Source: Paguma larvata (Eukaryota > Chordata > Mammalia > Carnivora > Viverridae). Taken from it: DNA of 64,000 bases. The notes beneath the pieces were generated by a model. The model had not been told where the DNA came from. It saw nothing but the letters and a program-made list of their open reading frames with translations, and ran no database searches. The first letter of the stretch is position 1, and each line of letters begins with the position of its first letter. Location of the stretch: NCBI GenBank assembly GCA_030068075.1, contig CM057825.1, positions 79,623,123 to 79,687,122 on the forward strand, read 5' to 3'. The position numbers were made by a program, and so were the translations under genes. Positions 1 to 12,055 of the stretch are shown here, in pieces.

Positions 1-1417
1 AAGCAAAATTGGTTTATCCGTGATCTTCTAAAATCACATGCTAAAAAAAAAGTCCTTCTACCCAGTGTTTATACTGTGTAAAATAGTTCTAATATGAGGA
101 CATAAACCTGTTTCCATAGAAGTTAGTACATTATCAAAATCAAGAAGTATTAAATCACATCAGAATACATGTACTACTAGAGTAATTTTGCTCTATTTTT
201 CTTCATTGCTTTCTTTCCTCTCTCCTATCTATTTCTTTCAATCAATAAGTATTTACTACTTATGATGATGCAGAGTGCTACATTAAGAGTTAAGTGAATA
301 CAGGGCAAAATAAAGGGCAAAAAGAAGGTCCCGGCTATAAAGTCCTACTGTGTAGTTGGAGAAAGATACATATACAGGAATACCAACTAATATGAAACAC
401 CCTGTAAATGCAATTGAGCAACCTCACTAACAGGACCTGAAGTCTCACTAACAGGACCTGAAGGAGTTTAGCTAGAAGATGACACCCTCAAGCTAGGTTA
501 CTCTTAACTACTCCTCTCAGGTTTTGCATTTACTACAAATACAAATGAGAAATTTAAAAAATGTGATGGTAAGTTAGATATATAACAAGTTATGAATAAA
601 TACAGTCTATTTTCTATTAAGAGGGAGTTAGGCCCCAGAGATGGACAAAACATTAAATATGCGTTCATTTCTGTTCCACATTATCATTAAAAATTGTATT
701 GGACTATGAAGGAAAAATAGTTCTTAGATAGCAATTTTATTTTTAGAAGATTAAAAGACCTGGGGCTATGATAGTGCTCACTCTAAAATTTTTATATTAC
801 CTGTATTTTTGAAGTACACATTAGTTATCTTACTGAAATACCAACAAAATCAAATGTTTTTCTTTGTTTGCACATGTTAAATTCACTGCAAGTGTTCTAG
901 TTTTAAATGTAAAAAATATTTTTTAATTCTAAATTTACAATCTTCAAAATCAAATGAAAATGTGAAGTATTCATAAATTTCCAGTTGTTTGAAAACCTTG
1001 GGAAAGAGATGAAAAATAGTTTATTAGATAAAAGGCAGGAAGGAAAACTCTTAAGTTAAACCCAAATAAATTTGTTTAATAAGTCTTATGTGTATAAAGG
1101 AGTGTGCCAATTCAGATGAAATGGACTTGGAATCTAGTGTTAGCATGGTCTACTCCCTCAAATCCAGTATTAAGTTTATCAAGAACTAAGTTTTTTGTTG
1201 TGGTGAAAAGGTGGGAGTCACAATGATTAACTTTAAATGAGGAATAAACCAAATTACGTGAATATAGTTACAATGGCCACTTCAAAATTGAGAAAGAAAT
1301 AAGAACAATTAAAATCTTTTAAGTCAGAAAATCATAAAATCTCACTAATTCAGAATAAGTATGTACCTAAATTAGTAGAAAGAACAGCATTTTTTTTTTA
1401 ATTAAAAAAGTATTTTT

Positions 1418-1622
1418 GGGGGCACCTGGGTGGCTCAGTCGGTTAAGCGTCCAACTTCCGCTCAGGTCATGATCTCATGGTTCGGGAGTTCGAGTCCCAC
1501 GTCAGGCTCTGTGCTGACAACTCAGAGCATAGAGCCTGCTTTGGCTTCTGTGTCTCCCTCTGCCTCTGCCCCTCCCCACTTTCACACACTCTCTCTCAAA
1601 AATAAATTAACATTAAAAAAAT
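1418..1622 (+). mobile_element. tRNA-Lys SINE (felid CAN-SINE)
   Basis: Full-length copy: head 'GGGGCACCTGGGTGGCTCAG', box B-like GTTCGAGTC, CT-rich segment, then an ATTAACATTAAAAAAATT tail. Confidence 0.95.
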
Positions 1623-2073
1623 TACTTTTGGTTGGTAGTTCATGAGTAACAAAGTGTTGCTGACTACAGATGGTTCTACTTGCCTTTTATGAATGGATGA
1701 TCATTTACATACATATTAAAAAGGAATGCTGATAAAATTGCCTGTTGGGGGAGGGGGAGTATGTCTACTTATTGCCCTGTCTTGTTGAGACCATTAATTT
1801 GCTCAGGAACCCCATACTTTTCCCCATCAAAAACTCATTAAAATCCCAACCAGCCAAGACTCACTCCAAATTATTCAAATTAATAGTCACTGTGTCCTAA
1901 CCTTTTTAAACCCTGGCTGATTTTAATAATAAAAATCACCTATGATCCCATTACTGGTTGAGAATCACTAATATAAACTCAGTTTAACTCTATAATATGG
2001 ATATGCCTTAAAAAATGACATTTATTTTTTTCTCCTCCCCATTACCTCAGCTCGGCATGTTCTATCCATTCTT

Positions 2074-2300
2074 TTTTTTTTTTAATTTTTTTTTTAACGT
2101 TTATTTATCTTTGACAGACATAGAGACAGAGTATGAGCAGGGGAAGGGCAGAGAGAGAGGGAGACACAGAATTTGAAGAAGCAGGCTCCAGGCTCTGAGC
2201 CGTCAGCACAGAGCCTGACGCGGGGCTCGAACTCACAGACCGTGAGATCATGACCTGAGCCGAAGTCGGCCGCCTAACTGACTGAGCCACCCAGGCGCCC
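2074..2300 (-). mobile_element. tRNA-Lys SINE with 18-bp target duplication
   Basis: Starts with a T tract and ends in GGCGCCCC. A perfect direct repeat 'CATGTTCTATCCATTCTT' flanks it at 2056-2073 and 2301-2318, so the insertion is young. Confidence 0.97.
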
Positions 2301-3705
2301 CATGTTCTATCCATTCTTGACATCTAGTTCTTTCTTTACTATAAAATTCCTCATTCAGAATTTTCTAGAGCATTGTTTTGTATCATTTTCAACTCTTTAG
2401 ACAAAAAGAGCAATTAGTAATCGTGACACAGAATTGGAATACACATACAAAACACCCTTTCTAACTGACCTCTTTCCTTTTGTTAGGTGAATGGAAAGCA
2501 GTAAGAAATGTGTGGTTTTAATAGCACAGATACAGTACTGAATTATCATTCTTAGAGCGGACTTTATGGTAGGTGGAGGCAGGTATTTGATGGAAAGTAC
2601 CTTCTCTACTAATTATTTTTCCTTTCACAAATTATTAAATATTTCCACAAGAAGTTTCTTACACTGACTTGCAGTCATCAAGAGGCAAAAGTTAAAAACA
2701 TATCAGAAAAGTCATAGTTATAGTGTGAAGAAGTCTGTTAAATAGAGAATAGGGGCCCAGGTTTGAGTGGGGGGAGGGAGGGTTGTAGTGGCAAAAACGG
2801 GAAATGGAAATGTACATAAAAGAAGTCTTATCTGCTTCTCTTGCTTAGTGCCAAGCCAAGTTCTTTCCACTGGTTGCTCACAGGTTGCTAGCTTGAAAGT
2901 GAAATTTATGCTGGCCATAAATCTACCCTACCCCACCCCTCCAATCCCTGCCAGTTTAAAAGTAACCACAAATCTGACTGTTTTGTGAAGGTAGCAATAT
3001 TTCACTAATCCAGATAGATGGGAAGTGCCTTTTTACCTGAGTAAGAAGTTTTCCGAATCTCTGTAGTTACCACATGCTGATAGGCATGCATATTATAGAA
3101 TTTTCCTCTTTATATATGCAAGTATGTCATTCTATACAATAGTGGCATACTTGTATTTCTAAATAGTTTGTGTGTATAACCGAAAGTCTGTTTTTCCCTA
3201 AGGCCCCTAGCCTTCCTGGCTATCTTCTTCCTATCTGGCTTACTACCCTATCTTAGATGTGTCAGTTGCTTTACTGACCAGATGAATCCATGTAGTTTTC
3301 GTGTTTTGTCACCATCCTTGGAATGTTGATTTTGTTTTCAAAAGTCCTAGGCATTTTTCATTTCATCTTTCAGCTTTCAAGATATGGTTCCTATTTAGTG
3401 GTCTGCTAAGTTGAATCAGCTTTCCCTCCCATATTCTGACAGATCCACTAAAAATACATTCAAGGTATCTCCACTAGACTTTATATTGGTTTAATAATTC
3501 TAAAGTCCTAGATCACTGTTTCTAAAACTTGGGCTCACAGAGGTATTCTTCAGTATGTGTGAAATCTTTACAAGTATTTGCTAACTTTGTATAGTGTTAT
3601 TGATAAACTAAAAAGAAAAATCTAACAGAAAGACATTCTGGAACTTCTGGATGACCATCTCAACAGGGTATTAACATATGGTTTTTAAGCTTGAGTGTGC
3701 CTTTT

Positions 3706-3903
3706 ATTTTTATTTGAGAGAGAGCGTGCATCTGTGTGCGGGAGCAGGAAAAAGGCAGAGGGAGAAGGAGAGACAGAATCCCAAGAAGGCCTGTACCACC
3801 ACTGCAGAGCCCAACTTGGGGCTGGATCCAACCAACCACGAGACACCACCCAAGCCAAAACCAAGAGTCGAATGCTTAACCAACTAAGCCACCCAGGTGC
3901 CCC
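3706..3903 (-). mobile_element. tRNA-Lys SINE
   Basis: Reverse copy ending ACCCAGGTGCCCC. The flanks repeat GTGTGCCTTTT (near 3695 and 3907). Confidence 0.93.
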
Positions 3904-4518
3904 TGTGTGTGCCTTTTCAAAATTATCTTTTAACACAGTGTTTCTCTAAGTGGGCTAATACAATGTATTCTTGGAAAGCTATGAATTTTTTAAACACAAG
4001 CCTAGACCAAGTTTTCATAGTGTAATGAAGAACATCTAATATGGTAGTAAAGATGATCTAAAAGTCAAAATGAATATAATATCCAGTATTTCTTCATCTA
4101 CAAGGTAGGTCTTTGTTACAAAAGTCTTAATACACACTTTGTTGAAGCAAAGCTGACTATATGCCATTTTTTGTTTGTTTTAAAAGACAGATTTGGGGCT
4201 GATGGAGGGTGGGGAAGATGGACAACCTATTTTAAACCTTGTATGTCTTAGTGAAGAGTCAGGTGAAAGTTCACATAAACCACCGGAGCTACTCTGAGGA
4301 CAAATCCTTCAGTCCTTGAAAGCTGACATTATGTGTCCGGGACTATACACATCTTGTAATGTAACTGTCACAGTTAAAGGCAAACTAATGAATCATCTGC
4401 AAAACTGTGGGGGTAGAAAGGGTGAAGATGGGAGATGAGGTCAGTGGTGAAAGGTGAGGGGGATGAGGAATGAGGAACAAAAGAAAAGTGAAAATAAAGG
4501 AAATAAAGACCCATTTAA

Positions 4519-4632
4519 GGGGCACCTGGCTGGCTAAGTTGGTAGAATGTGTGACTCTTGCTTGATTTATCTTGGGGCTGTAGGTTTGAGCCCCATGTTG
4601 GTGTAGCCATTACTTAAAAAAATAACATCTTT
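4519..4632 (+). mobile_element. Short tRNA-Lys SINE, older type
   Basis: It has the tRNA head (GGGGCACCTGGCTGGCTAAG) and box B (GGTTTGAGCCCC), then goes straight to 'GTGTAGCCATTACTTAAAAA' without the CT-rich body, as in older carnivore SINEs. Confidence 0.85.
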
Positions 4633-4879
4633 AAAGACCAATGTAAACTTCTGACACCCAAAGTAAATAGTTATGGCTGAAATTTCAATATTATTTCCTC
4701 TAGCAATCAAACTAAAATCTTTTAATTTCTGAAATCTGAATCTATTTCTCATCTTTGGAAGCAACCCTAACTCAAAAAATCCTTGTGAATAACCTTAGCT
4801 CACTGTTAAACTGTAGTTTTATATATTGAAGAACTTTTTATACTTGCAAACATTTTATGGGCAATTTAAGAAAGAATGG

Positions 4880-5090
4880 GGGGGCACTTGGGTGGCTCAG
4901 TCGGTTAAGTGTCCAACTCTTGATCTCAGCTCAGGTTGTGATCTTGGGGTTCATGAGTTTGAGCCCCGTGTGGGGCTCCACACTGATAGTGCAAAGCCTG
5001 CTTGGGATTCTCTGTCTCCCCGTCTCCTGCCCTTCCCCCACTCACTTGCATGTAGTTGCACTCTCTCTCAAAAACAAACATTAAAAAAAA
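4880..5090 (+). mobile_element. tRNA-Lys SINE
   Basis: Forward copy. AAGAAAGAATGGG is present on both sides (near 4868 and 5094) as target duplication. Confidence 0.94.
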
Positions 5091-5331
5091 AAAAAGAAAG
5101 AATGGGAAAAAAAACTAAAACCATCAGGAATTTCTCTTGGAAAACTGTCCAAATTGTTGATATTCTTACAAATTGGATATGTTAAGATATTTGAAGTTGG
5201 TCAAAAAGGCTCTTTGCTAAGACAAATGAGGGAAAAAAATTCTATTAATTTGCAACTATGCATTAGTAAAAAATCAAGACTGAATGTAAACTAATCTCTT
5301 CAAATCTGAACAAGCAAAGCTTCATTCATTC

Positions 5332-5428
5332 ATTTTTAAATTAATCTCTGTCCCCAACATGGGGCTTGAACTCACGATCTCGAGATTAAGTCACATGCTC
5401 TACTAACTGAGCCAGCTAGGCACCCAAA
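5332..5428 (-). mobile_element. Short tRNA-Lys SINE, older type
   Basis: Reverse, lacking the CT body: AATCTCTGTCCCCAACATGG, then GAACTCACGATCTC, ending CTAGGCACCC. Confidence 0.8.
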
Positions 5429-5571
5429 GCAAAGCTATTTAGGTGTGAAACACAATTTCATTTCTGAGTTTGGGATTTAAGAACAATACCTCAAAAGAAG
5501 AGCTAAATAATACTGCAGTTTCAAGTGACTGAAAACTTTTATCTATTTATATAAAGAATGTAATTCTTGCC

Positions 5572-5915
5572 ATGTGCTGTAAGCTCCCTGAAGGTAGGAT
5601 TATTGTCTTATAAATCCTGGAGCTTTTAAACACTTAACACAGTGCTTTGCAAATAATAGTTCTTTTTTTTTTAATTTTTTTTAATGTTTATTTATTTTTG
5701 AGAGAGAGACAGAACAGGAGTGGGGGAGGAGAAGAGAGAGAGAGGAAGACACAGAATCCAAATTAAGCTCCAAGCTGTCAGCAAAGAGCCCGACACGGGG
5801 CTCGAACTCACGAACTATGAGATCATGACCTGAGCTGAAGTCAGACGTTTAACCGACTGAGCCACTCAGGTGCCCCGCAAATAATAGTTCTAAATAATTA
5901 TCTATGAAATGAATT
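5572..5915 (+). repeat. L2-like 3' end, split by a SINE
   Basis: 'AGCTCCCTGAAGGTAGGATTATTGTC' region followed by CACTTAACACAGTGCTTTGCA and, beyond the SINE, AAATAATTATCTATGAAATGAA, the usual L2 or MIR3 end pattern. Family assignment is from memory. Confidence 0.6.
5664..5876 (-). mobile_element. tRNA-Lys SINE inserted in an L2-like remnant
   Basis: A perfect flank repeat GCAAATAATAGTTCT (5649-5663 and 5877-5891). The flanks themselves resemble the 3' end of an L2 element. Confidence 0.95.
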
Positions 5916-6189
5916 TTCCTTGGTTATTCACTTGCCATGTTTGGCACAATCCACCCTCCCTTCCTCTGTCCTGCTTCTATTCTTTGAAAAGAGTTTTTCA
6001 ATTAAGAAAACAGATCTTTATTTTACTTAACAGTTAATAAGATATGTGTCTTTGCTTTAAAATGAGGTCTTTAGTTCTAGTTCTTCTAATACCTAGGACA
6101 TACATTTTAATTTAAGTCCTGTTAAGTATGATATCAAAAGTAACAATTAGATATTCTTATTTAGGACACAGGAATTATGACTTGAAAAA

Positions 6190-6390
6190 AATTTTTTTGA
6201 ATGTTTATTTATTTTTGAGAGAGAGCGTGTGGCAAGTTAGTGGAGGAAAGGCAGAGAGAAGGGGGAGAGAGGATCCAAAGCAGGCTCTGTGCTGAGAGCA
6301 GAGAGCCAGACATGGGCTCGAACTCACCAACCGTGAGATCAAACCTGAGCCACAGTCATATGCTCAATGATTGAGCCATCCAGGTACCCC
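6190..6390 (-). mobile_element. tRNA-Lys SINE
   Basis: Reverse copy from AATGTTTATTTATTTTTGAG to CCAGGTACCCC. GGACTTGAAAAA repeats at the right flank. Confidence 0.93.
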
Positions 6391-6539
6391 AGGACTTGAA
6401 AAATAGTAACTGAGTTATTAACAGCATAAAAGTAAGAATATTCTTGGCCACTAGCCCTCAAGTTCAACTCTTTTTTTTAAGAACTAAGAAACTTGGGGTA
6501 TAAATAAATATTACTGTCAGAGGTATGGGGTTTCTCTCT

Positions 6540-6694
6540 TTTTTTTTTTTTGGAGAGAGGAAGAGAGAATCTCAAGCAGGGTCCACACTTAGTGCAGAGC
6601 CCAATGCAGGGCTTGATCTCATACCCGTGAGATCATGACCTGAGCCAAAATCAAGAGTGGGACTCTTAACCAACTGAGCTGACCAGGCAGCCCC
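6540..6694 (-). mobile_element. tRNA-Lys SINE, internally shortened
   Basis: T tract, GAGAGAGGAAGAGAGAATC, then the box B region, ending GACCAGGCAGCCCC. More diverged than its neighbours. Confidence 0.9.
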
Positions 6695-7562
6695 AGTTTC
6701 TATTTCTGATTAAACCCTTTACTTGTTGAGATTTCCCAGATGTGAAACAGAAAATTCAGAACTTATAATTTGCCAAGCTCACTGACATACTCTGTAAGGT
6801 AAAAATATGGTCCTGTGTCAGTTTTGTTAAACCCTTAAAGACACACATGCTCTCATAACCAAGTCCATTAAGAATAAGTCCTCATATATATGAGGATTCA
6901 ATTCTTTTGTCTATGTCCATCAAATATAAAAACACAACTTTCTAAAACTCCTACATCCTTCTCTTTAGATAGATGAAAGAATTCCTATCAATATTTACTG
7001 AATTGTAATGGAATCCACGTAAATCATCTAACCCAAACTGAGAGGACTACATTATGAATAGAACTGGTACAAATGGGTACTTAAAATTGTCAGAGCTTTT
7101 CAACTGTTTACAAAAATGCTGTTAAAAGACTTGTTCCATTATGCACTTATATACCTGTGCCTAATATTTTGAAACCTAACAAATTTATTGAAAACAAAAC
7201 AAAACAAAAACCTTGTGGCCTCCATGACTAGAGGGTCACAGCAGAGAAGGAAAATTTCAAACAAAATCCTTTACTCTAGTAACAGAATTAAACATATATT
7301 TGACAAATTCTACTTAAAAACACTTGTTCTATGTAGCTTAGCTGTTGCTTCAGCCTTGAGATTTGTCAAGGAAAGAAGGAAATAGTACTATGTTGAAAAT
7401 ACTAAAAAATGTAAGGCAGGAAAAATTATACAGAGCAAAAAGATCATTTTTTTAATGGTAGGGGAAAGGCAAAATTAAAAAAATCTTACTATGATGTCGA
7501 CATCACTTATTTGTCACTTAAGTTACTTGAAAAGTACATGCATGCCTAAGATACTTTACAGT

Positions 7563-7811
7563 TTATTTATTTATTTCGAGAGAGAGAGAGAGAGAAAGAA
7601 GAGAGAGAAAGAAGAGAGAGAAAGAGAGAGAAAGGGAGGGAGGGAGAAGCATGAGCAAGGAGGGGCAGAGAGAGAGACAGAGAGAATCCTATGCAGGCTC
7701 CATGCTGTCAGCAGAGCCCAATGCAGGGCTCAATCTCGTAAACCATGAATTCATGACCTGAGCTGAAATCAAGAGTTGGAGGCTTAAACGAATGAGTCAC
7801 CCAGGCGTTCC
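7563..7811 (-). mobile_element. tRNA-Lys SINE with expanded GA tract
   Basis: Reverse copy whose purine body is expanded into (GA)n and GAAA units at about 7579-7650. Flanks: CATGCCTAAGAT (left) and CATACCTAAGAT (right). Confidence 0.93.
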
Positions 7812-8163
7812 ATACCTAAGATGGTTATTTTACGCTGATGTACGGTAGTGTCACAAAATTCTAGAGCTAGTTATTATGGGATTATTTAAGTTACATTAAG
7901 TTGTATTTTGGATCAATATATATATAGAGAGTACTGATGATACAGTAACATACACAACCATGCATATTTTCTGGAAATGAGTCAAGTCAAATCCTTCTGG
8001 AATATATTGGGAATATATAGTAGAAAGCTGCAAATATCTGGCTATGTTCAAGTAGAGATGAAACAAAGTCATTATTTTGGCATGGTACACATTGTTACAG
8101 AAGAAACTCAATCTACAGTTGAAATCTAATTATAAATGCCTATATTTAAATGTTTTTATCTTT

Positions 8164-8313
8164 AAAATATTTATTTATTTTGAGAGACAGTGAGCGAGCA
8201 CATGAATGAGGGAAAGAGAGAATGCAGGGCTCGATCTCATGAACCATGAATTCATGACCTGAGGCCTAAATCAAGGGTCGTATGCTTAAGTGACTAAACC
8301 ACGCAGGCGCCCC
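8164..8313 (-). mobile_element. tRNA-Lys SINE with internal deletion
   Basis: Reverse copy missing the CAGGCTCC...GCAGAGCC section: the purine body passes directly to AATGCAGGGCTCGATCTC. Ends ACGCAGGCGCCCC. Confidence 0.88.
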
Positions 8314-9606
8314 AAGTTCTTAAACTCCCCTTTTGGCAAAAATTATTTTGAGTAATTTTTGATACAGGAGCTCTAGTTCAGGTTAAATAATTTGAACACG
8401 GTCTTGGGAGTCGGCAGAAAAAAAATCTGACCTAATATTCATGAATTTCCTACTGAAGCCTGCCATCACGAATCATATTAGGTATTTATTTCAGCCTCAA
8501 AAGCTCATTAAACTTCACAAACTCATGAACTATATTTAGAGAATAGGATGCCATTTTCCTTACCTAAGTTTGTTTAAGAGAAAATTAACCCACTAATTTG
8601 GAGAAATGACATGTCAACTTCCAATCATTCAAACAAATTCCATTTTCCATTATAATTTTTAAACAGATAAATGTCTAGATCAAGTTTGAAAATAAGCAGC
8701 CCAGTAACTACAAATGACTAAACACGACTGAGACCAAATTTCAGACACTTAAAAATGCTTTAAAATCACTTTAAGGACGTTTAACGTAATTTTGCAGAGT
8801 AAAATGCATCATCCAGGAAAGAATTTAGAAACACTTATGTTTTACAAGAAGAAAGGTATCGACAGTGTAAGTCAAGTCACATTTAGTTTTGTGTCTGGAT
8901 ACCATGCAATGTTTGTATATATCATAAGGATATTCAAAATTATATCTACTTATACATGTGATAAAGAGAAGACTATTCACAGATAAAAACAAATCAACAT
9001 TACATTTTAGGTTGTCTATATAGTATACATTATTTACAATGTACATGCCATAAAAATATTAAATTGAGTACAGTGTTTCTTAAAATGAAAAATGCTTTCT
9101 AGTCTCAATCAGAGGTTAGCTATCAGACAAAATTACACTATTCATAGGGAGACTCTTAAGAAATTATTTTTCAGAAAGAAAACTTTCAATGGTACTCTTG
9201 AGAAACAATGCCTACATTTGAGCAAAGTTAATAAACACAAAAATGAAAATTTTCTTTAACGAATGCACACTATGATTAGGAAGATCTGGTAGCAGTTATA
9301 ACCACTTTACTCCTAGGGAACTCCCCATGCATTCTGCCTACACATTCACCATACCAGGCACACACACTCAAAATATAAGTCAGTGGTTTTATAGGTATCA
9401 TGACATTGGTTAAAATGTGAACCACAATAATAGAGTTTAGTTTCTCAGGCTGGAAAAAAAATGTAATAGGTTAAGATAAAATTCTTTTCCATGATGGGAC
9501 TATGAAAATAAACCTTCAAAATTTACCCTGAGCCCTTATTTAGTGGATAATGAAAATTAAGTCAGAAAAAAGAGGAGGCTATATTTTTAACAAAGTGACA
9601 GCTTAC

Positions 9607-9950
9607 CTGAAATGCCATTCTTGCTGGTGTTCAATAAAGCTACAGATGCTGCAGAAACTCTTTTATTGTTCACAGTCTGCCCTGATTTTCTTGAGGTACA
9701 TTCTTCACTATCACTGTCCTGTAAATTTAGTAGCCTTGGCTGGAAACACTGTAGTCGACATGATCTGATATTGCTTAATATTTCAGAAAGGGACAGTCTG
9801 TTTTCACAATGTTTACTGGAAGCATTGGTCCGAGTGAAATTAGAAGAAAAGTCTATAGTTTGGGAAGAGCTTGAAAAACCATTCAGCATTTCAGGGTCTA
9901 TCTGTTTCAGGACTGGGTCATGTTCTGTGGATATTCGGTCCATTATGACC
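9607..9950 (-). CDS. EPC2: EPC2 exon I (last coding exon in the window)
   Basis: 344 nt, the longest exon here. The acceptor is TTGCGTTTCAG and the donor GTAAGC. The first base completes an Arg codon; 114 codons follow (VIMDRISTEHDP to 'LLNTSKNGIS'), and one further base belongs to the next exon. The peptide is Ser/Thr/Asn-rich with 'LSLSEILSNIRSCRLQCFQP' and 'NLQDSDSEECTSRKSGQ', matching EPC2; the corresponding EPC1 block reads differently. The next exon, expected to begin the Gln-rich region, is not seen in positions 1-9606, so that intron exceeds 9.6 kb. An open frame on the opposite strand at 9612-9992 is a shadow. Confidence 0.97.
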
Positions 9951-10052
9951 CTGAAACGCAATACAAAACCAAATTATCGGGAAGAGTTTTAACGTTTTCT
10001 CGGTACCTTCCCTTCTACCTTGCACAACAAAAACCAGGTCAAAACAGTTTAC
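9951..10052 (-). other. EPC2: EPC2 intron H-I, 102 bp
   Basis: A very short GT-AG intron (GTAAAC...TTTCAG) between exons H and I, close to the practical lower size for mammalian introns. It holds no repeat. Short introns like this are normally recognised by intron definition and are prone to retention. Confidence 0.93.
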
Positions 10053-10198
10053 CTGCCACCTCTGCCAATTCGCCTCCTTGCAAATCCTATACATCTTCTT
10101 GGGACTGTGAGTGTTGTAAGGCAATGCCTGTATCTCAACTTATCCAAATCTGCCAATTCTGAATTTTCAAAGGAGTGGTTAGCTTGGTCCAAACGAGG
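10053..10198 (-). CDS. EPC2: EPC2 exon H
   Basis: 146 nt. The acceptor is CTTTCTTTGCAG, a strong site, and the donor GTAAAC. It encodes 48 codons from PRLDQANHSFENSE to 'RRRIGRGG', ending with two bases of an arginine codon completed by exon I. 'RYRHCLTTLTVPRRCIGFAR' is strongly conserved between EPC1 and EPC2 and ends in a basic, glycine-rich tail. It is separated from exon I by only 102 bp. Confidence 0.97.
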
Positions 10199-11377
10199 CT
10201 GCAAAGAAAGAAAAAAAATTAAAACCCATGCAATGTATCTGAAATGAAAAAAGGTTAAGTCATGATAAAAATAAAATTCAGCATTAGCAGAATTATTTTA
10301 TAAAACTGAATCAAAAGTTCACTCGCCAAAATGACTCAAATCGAATTTAGTATTTTAGGGTATAATATATTTTAAAAGAAACATATCTTTAAAAAATAAT
10401 ATGGCTTTTAACATCTATGTAGAAAAGTAGAGATAGGAAAGTTAGTAATTTACAAGCTTCCTATTCAGATAAACCAGAAGGAAATTTGTTTTTGGACCAA
10501 AAATTGTACTTCAGCATGTATGGGTCAGGCTGACACGGCTTACTCTTAAGAACATACAGTCCATTACTCCGCCTTCCTATTCTCTTTATTATTCTATTTT
10601 TCTGGGTCTTAACACTTCTCTACCCTTTCATAATTTTTTCTTTCTCTCATTAGCGTAACTTGTAAATAACTTTCTACGTCTTCTACACTATTCTCTCTTG
10701 CACACACATCCGAAATAAGCTGGAAGTGTAGATGCATATAGTGTGACAAGGCAAACGGTCTTCACAAGCCATATATGAAAGCTATCCTCATTAACTCTAT
10801 AGTTATATCTTATCTGAAAACCTGAGCATCTGGGAGTGAGAGTCCCTTCTAATAGAATGCTGCACCAAAACTTAATAGCACAAAGCAATTTCTAAGGGTG
10901 TCAAAAAATTATGAATATAATTATGAGATAAAAATACTGCCATGTGAAGAGTTTAAAGATGTTTCTTTTATGTTTGATGCTTACTTGGTATGTACGCACA
11001 GGATGGGCTTGCCTAAAATAAATTTTAATGAACAGCAACTATAAAAACTTCAATTGGAGATTCTGGGCTTACCTAACTATAGCAGTGACAGTAAATTTTC
11101 ATAACCACTAAACTACAGTTTAAGCCCAAAGTAAAACTAATTTTTAAAATTTAGAATTCTACATGATCGATTTCCAAGTAAAGGATTATGATATGCTTGG
11201 ATATCCTCTGAAAGGACTGAGTACCTCTGACCATCTTCTACTGGCATGTGTGTAGGCAATATTAAATAAAAAATGCTGATGGACTTCCCATTTTTAGATC
11301 AAGACTAAATTACCTTGACGAGAGTTACCTATTAATATCTGGTTCACAAAAACACTACAAAAAAATAAAATTCTTAC
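10199..11377 (-). other. EPC2: EPC2 intron G-H, no recognised element
   Basis: 1,179 bp with no SINE, L1 or other element that I can recognise, which is unusual for this window. A minus-strand open frame at 10688-10888 has no family resemblance. Confidence 0.8.
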
Positions 11378-11467
11378 AGCGTAATACTGGCATCCTGCTC
11401 GCCTCCTGAAAGCACAGGGACCATCAGGATCATTTTCTTCTTCCGGTTCTGAGGCTGGGGATGGTAC
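11378..11467 (-). CDS. EPC2: EPC2 exon G
   Basis: 90 nt, 30 codons, phase 0 at both ends. The acceptor is TTTTTTCTAG and the donor GTAAGA. It encodes VPSPASEPEEENDPDGP and then 'CAFRRRAGCQYYA'. The acidic-then-basic arrangement and the 'FRRRAGCQYYAP' motif, completed by exon H, are shared by EPC1 and EPC2. Because the exon is short and in phase, skipping would remove 30 residues without a frameshift. Confidence 0.96.
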
Positions 11468-11989
11468 CTAGAAAAAAGAGGCATGAGACATTCCAATTAG
11501 GAGTTATCAGAAGTCAACGGATCAATCTTTATTATGTCTAAAATCAGAATCTAATCACAGACAGAAAAAAATTCCCACATTACATACAGTGGGTAGTGAA
11601 TTCCCCCAAACAGTTAAAGACTAGCAACGATTTTCTATGGTTAAAAATGATTTTTTTTTAATGGATTAGTTCTTGCAGGTATGTTAACATGGTAATGTGT
11701 AATCGCTTCTGAACATGTAAGTACTTAAAAAGAATTAGTGCGGTTTTTAAATATCCCACTTGTGTTTTCTAAATAATGTATGTGGCCACAAACATTTTTA
11801 TTTTGATAGTTATGATTCACCTATATAGGCAGATGTATTTTCCTCCAATAACTTTCCTTCTCAGTAATAAAGCCAAAAACTAGGAAGTAAAAAAGGTTTA
11901 TGAATAGTGCCCTCTCCAAAGCCATAAAAGGTCATACATTTTCTCAAAGGGAGTCCCTTATTTCCCTACTCACTTTTTTAAAATCACTT

Positions 11990-12055
11990 TTTTAGAAGTT
12001 TTTATTTACATTCCAGTTAACATATAATGTAATACTTCAGGTGTACAGTTTAGTA
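11990..12055 (-). mobile_element. L1-like fragment
   Basis: 'ATTCCAGTTAACATATAATG' with TTCAGGTGTACAGTTTAGT resembles a segment of carnivore L1 3' sequence in reverse. Short and therefore tentative. Confidence 0.5.

Larger units (their letters stand above)
1..9606 (-). other. EPC2: EPC2 intron after exon I, partial
   Basis: AT-rich intronic DNA, 5' donor GTAAGC at 9606. It contains eleven tRNA-Lys SINEs listed separately. I recognise nothing in 1-1417, 2320-3690, 3920-4518, 6700-7560 (a few A-rich runs only) or 8314-9606. Confidence 0.85.

Noticed and set aside
9612..9992. 126-codon plus-strand open frame
   Set aside because: It lies exactly opposite EPC2 exon I, whose sense frame matches a known protein and has proper splice sites; it is a shadow.
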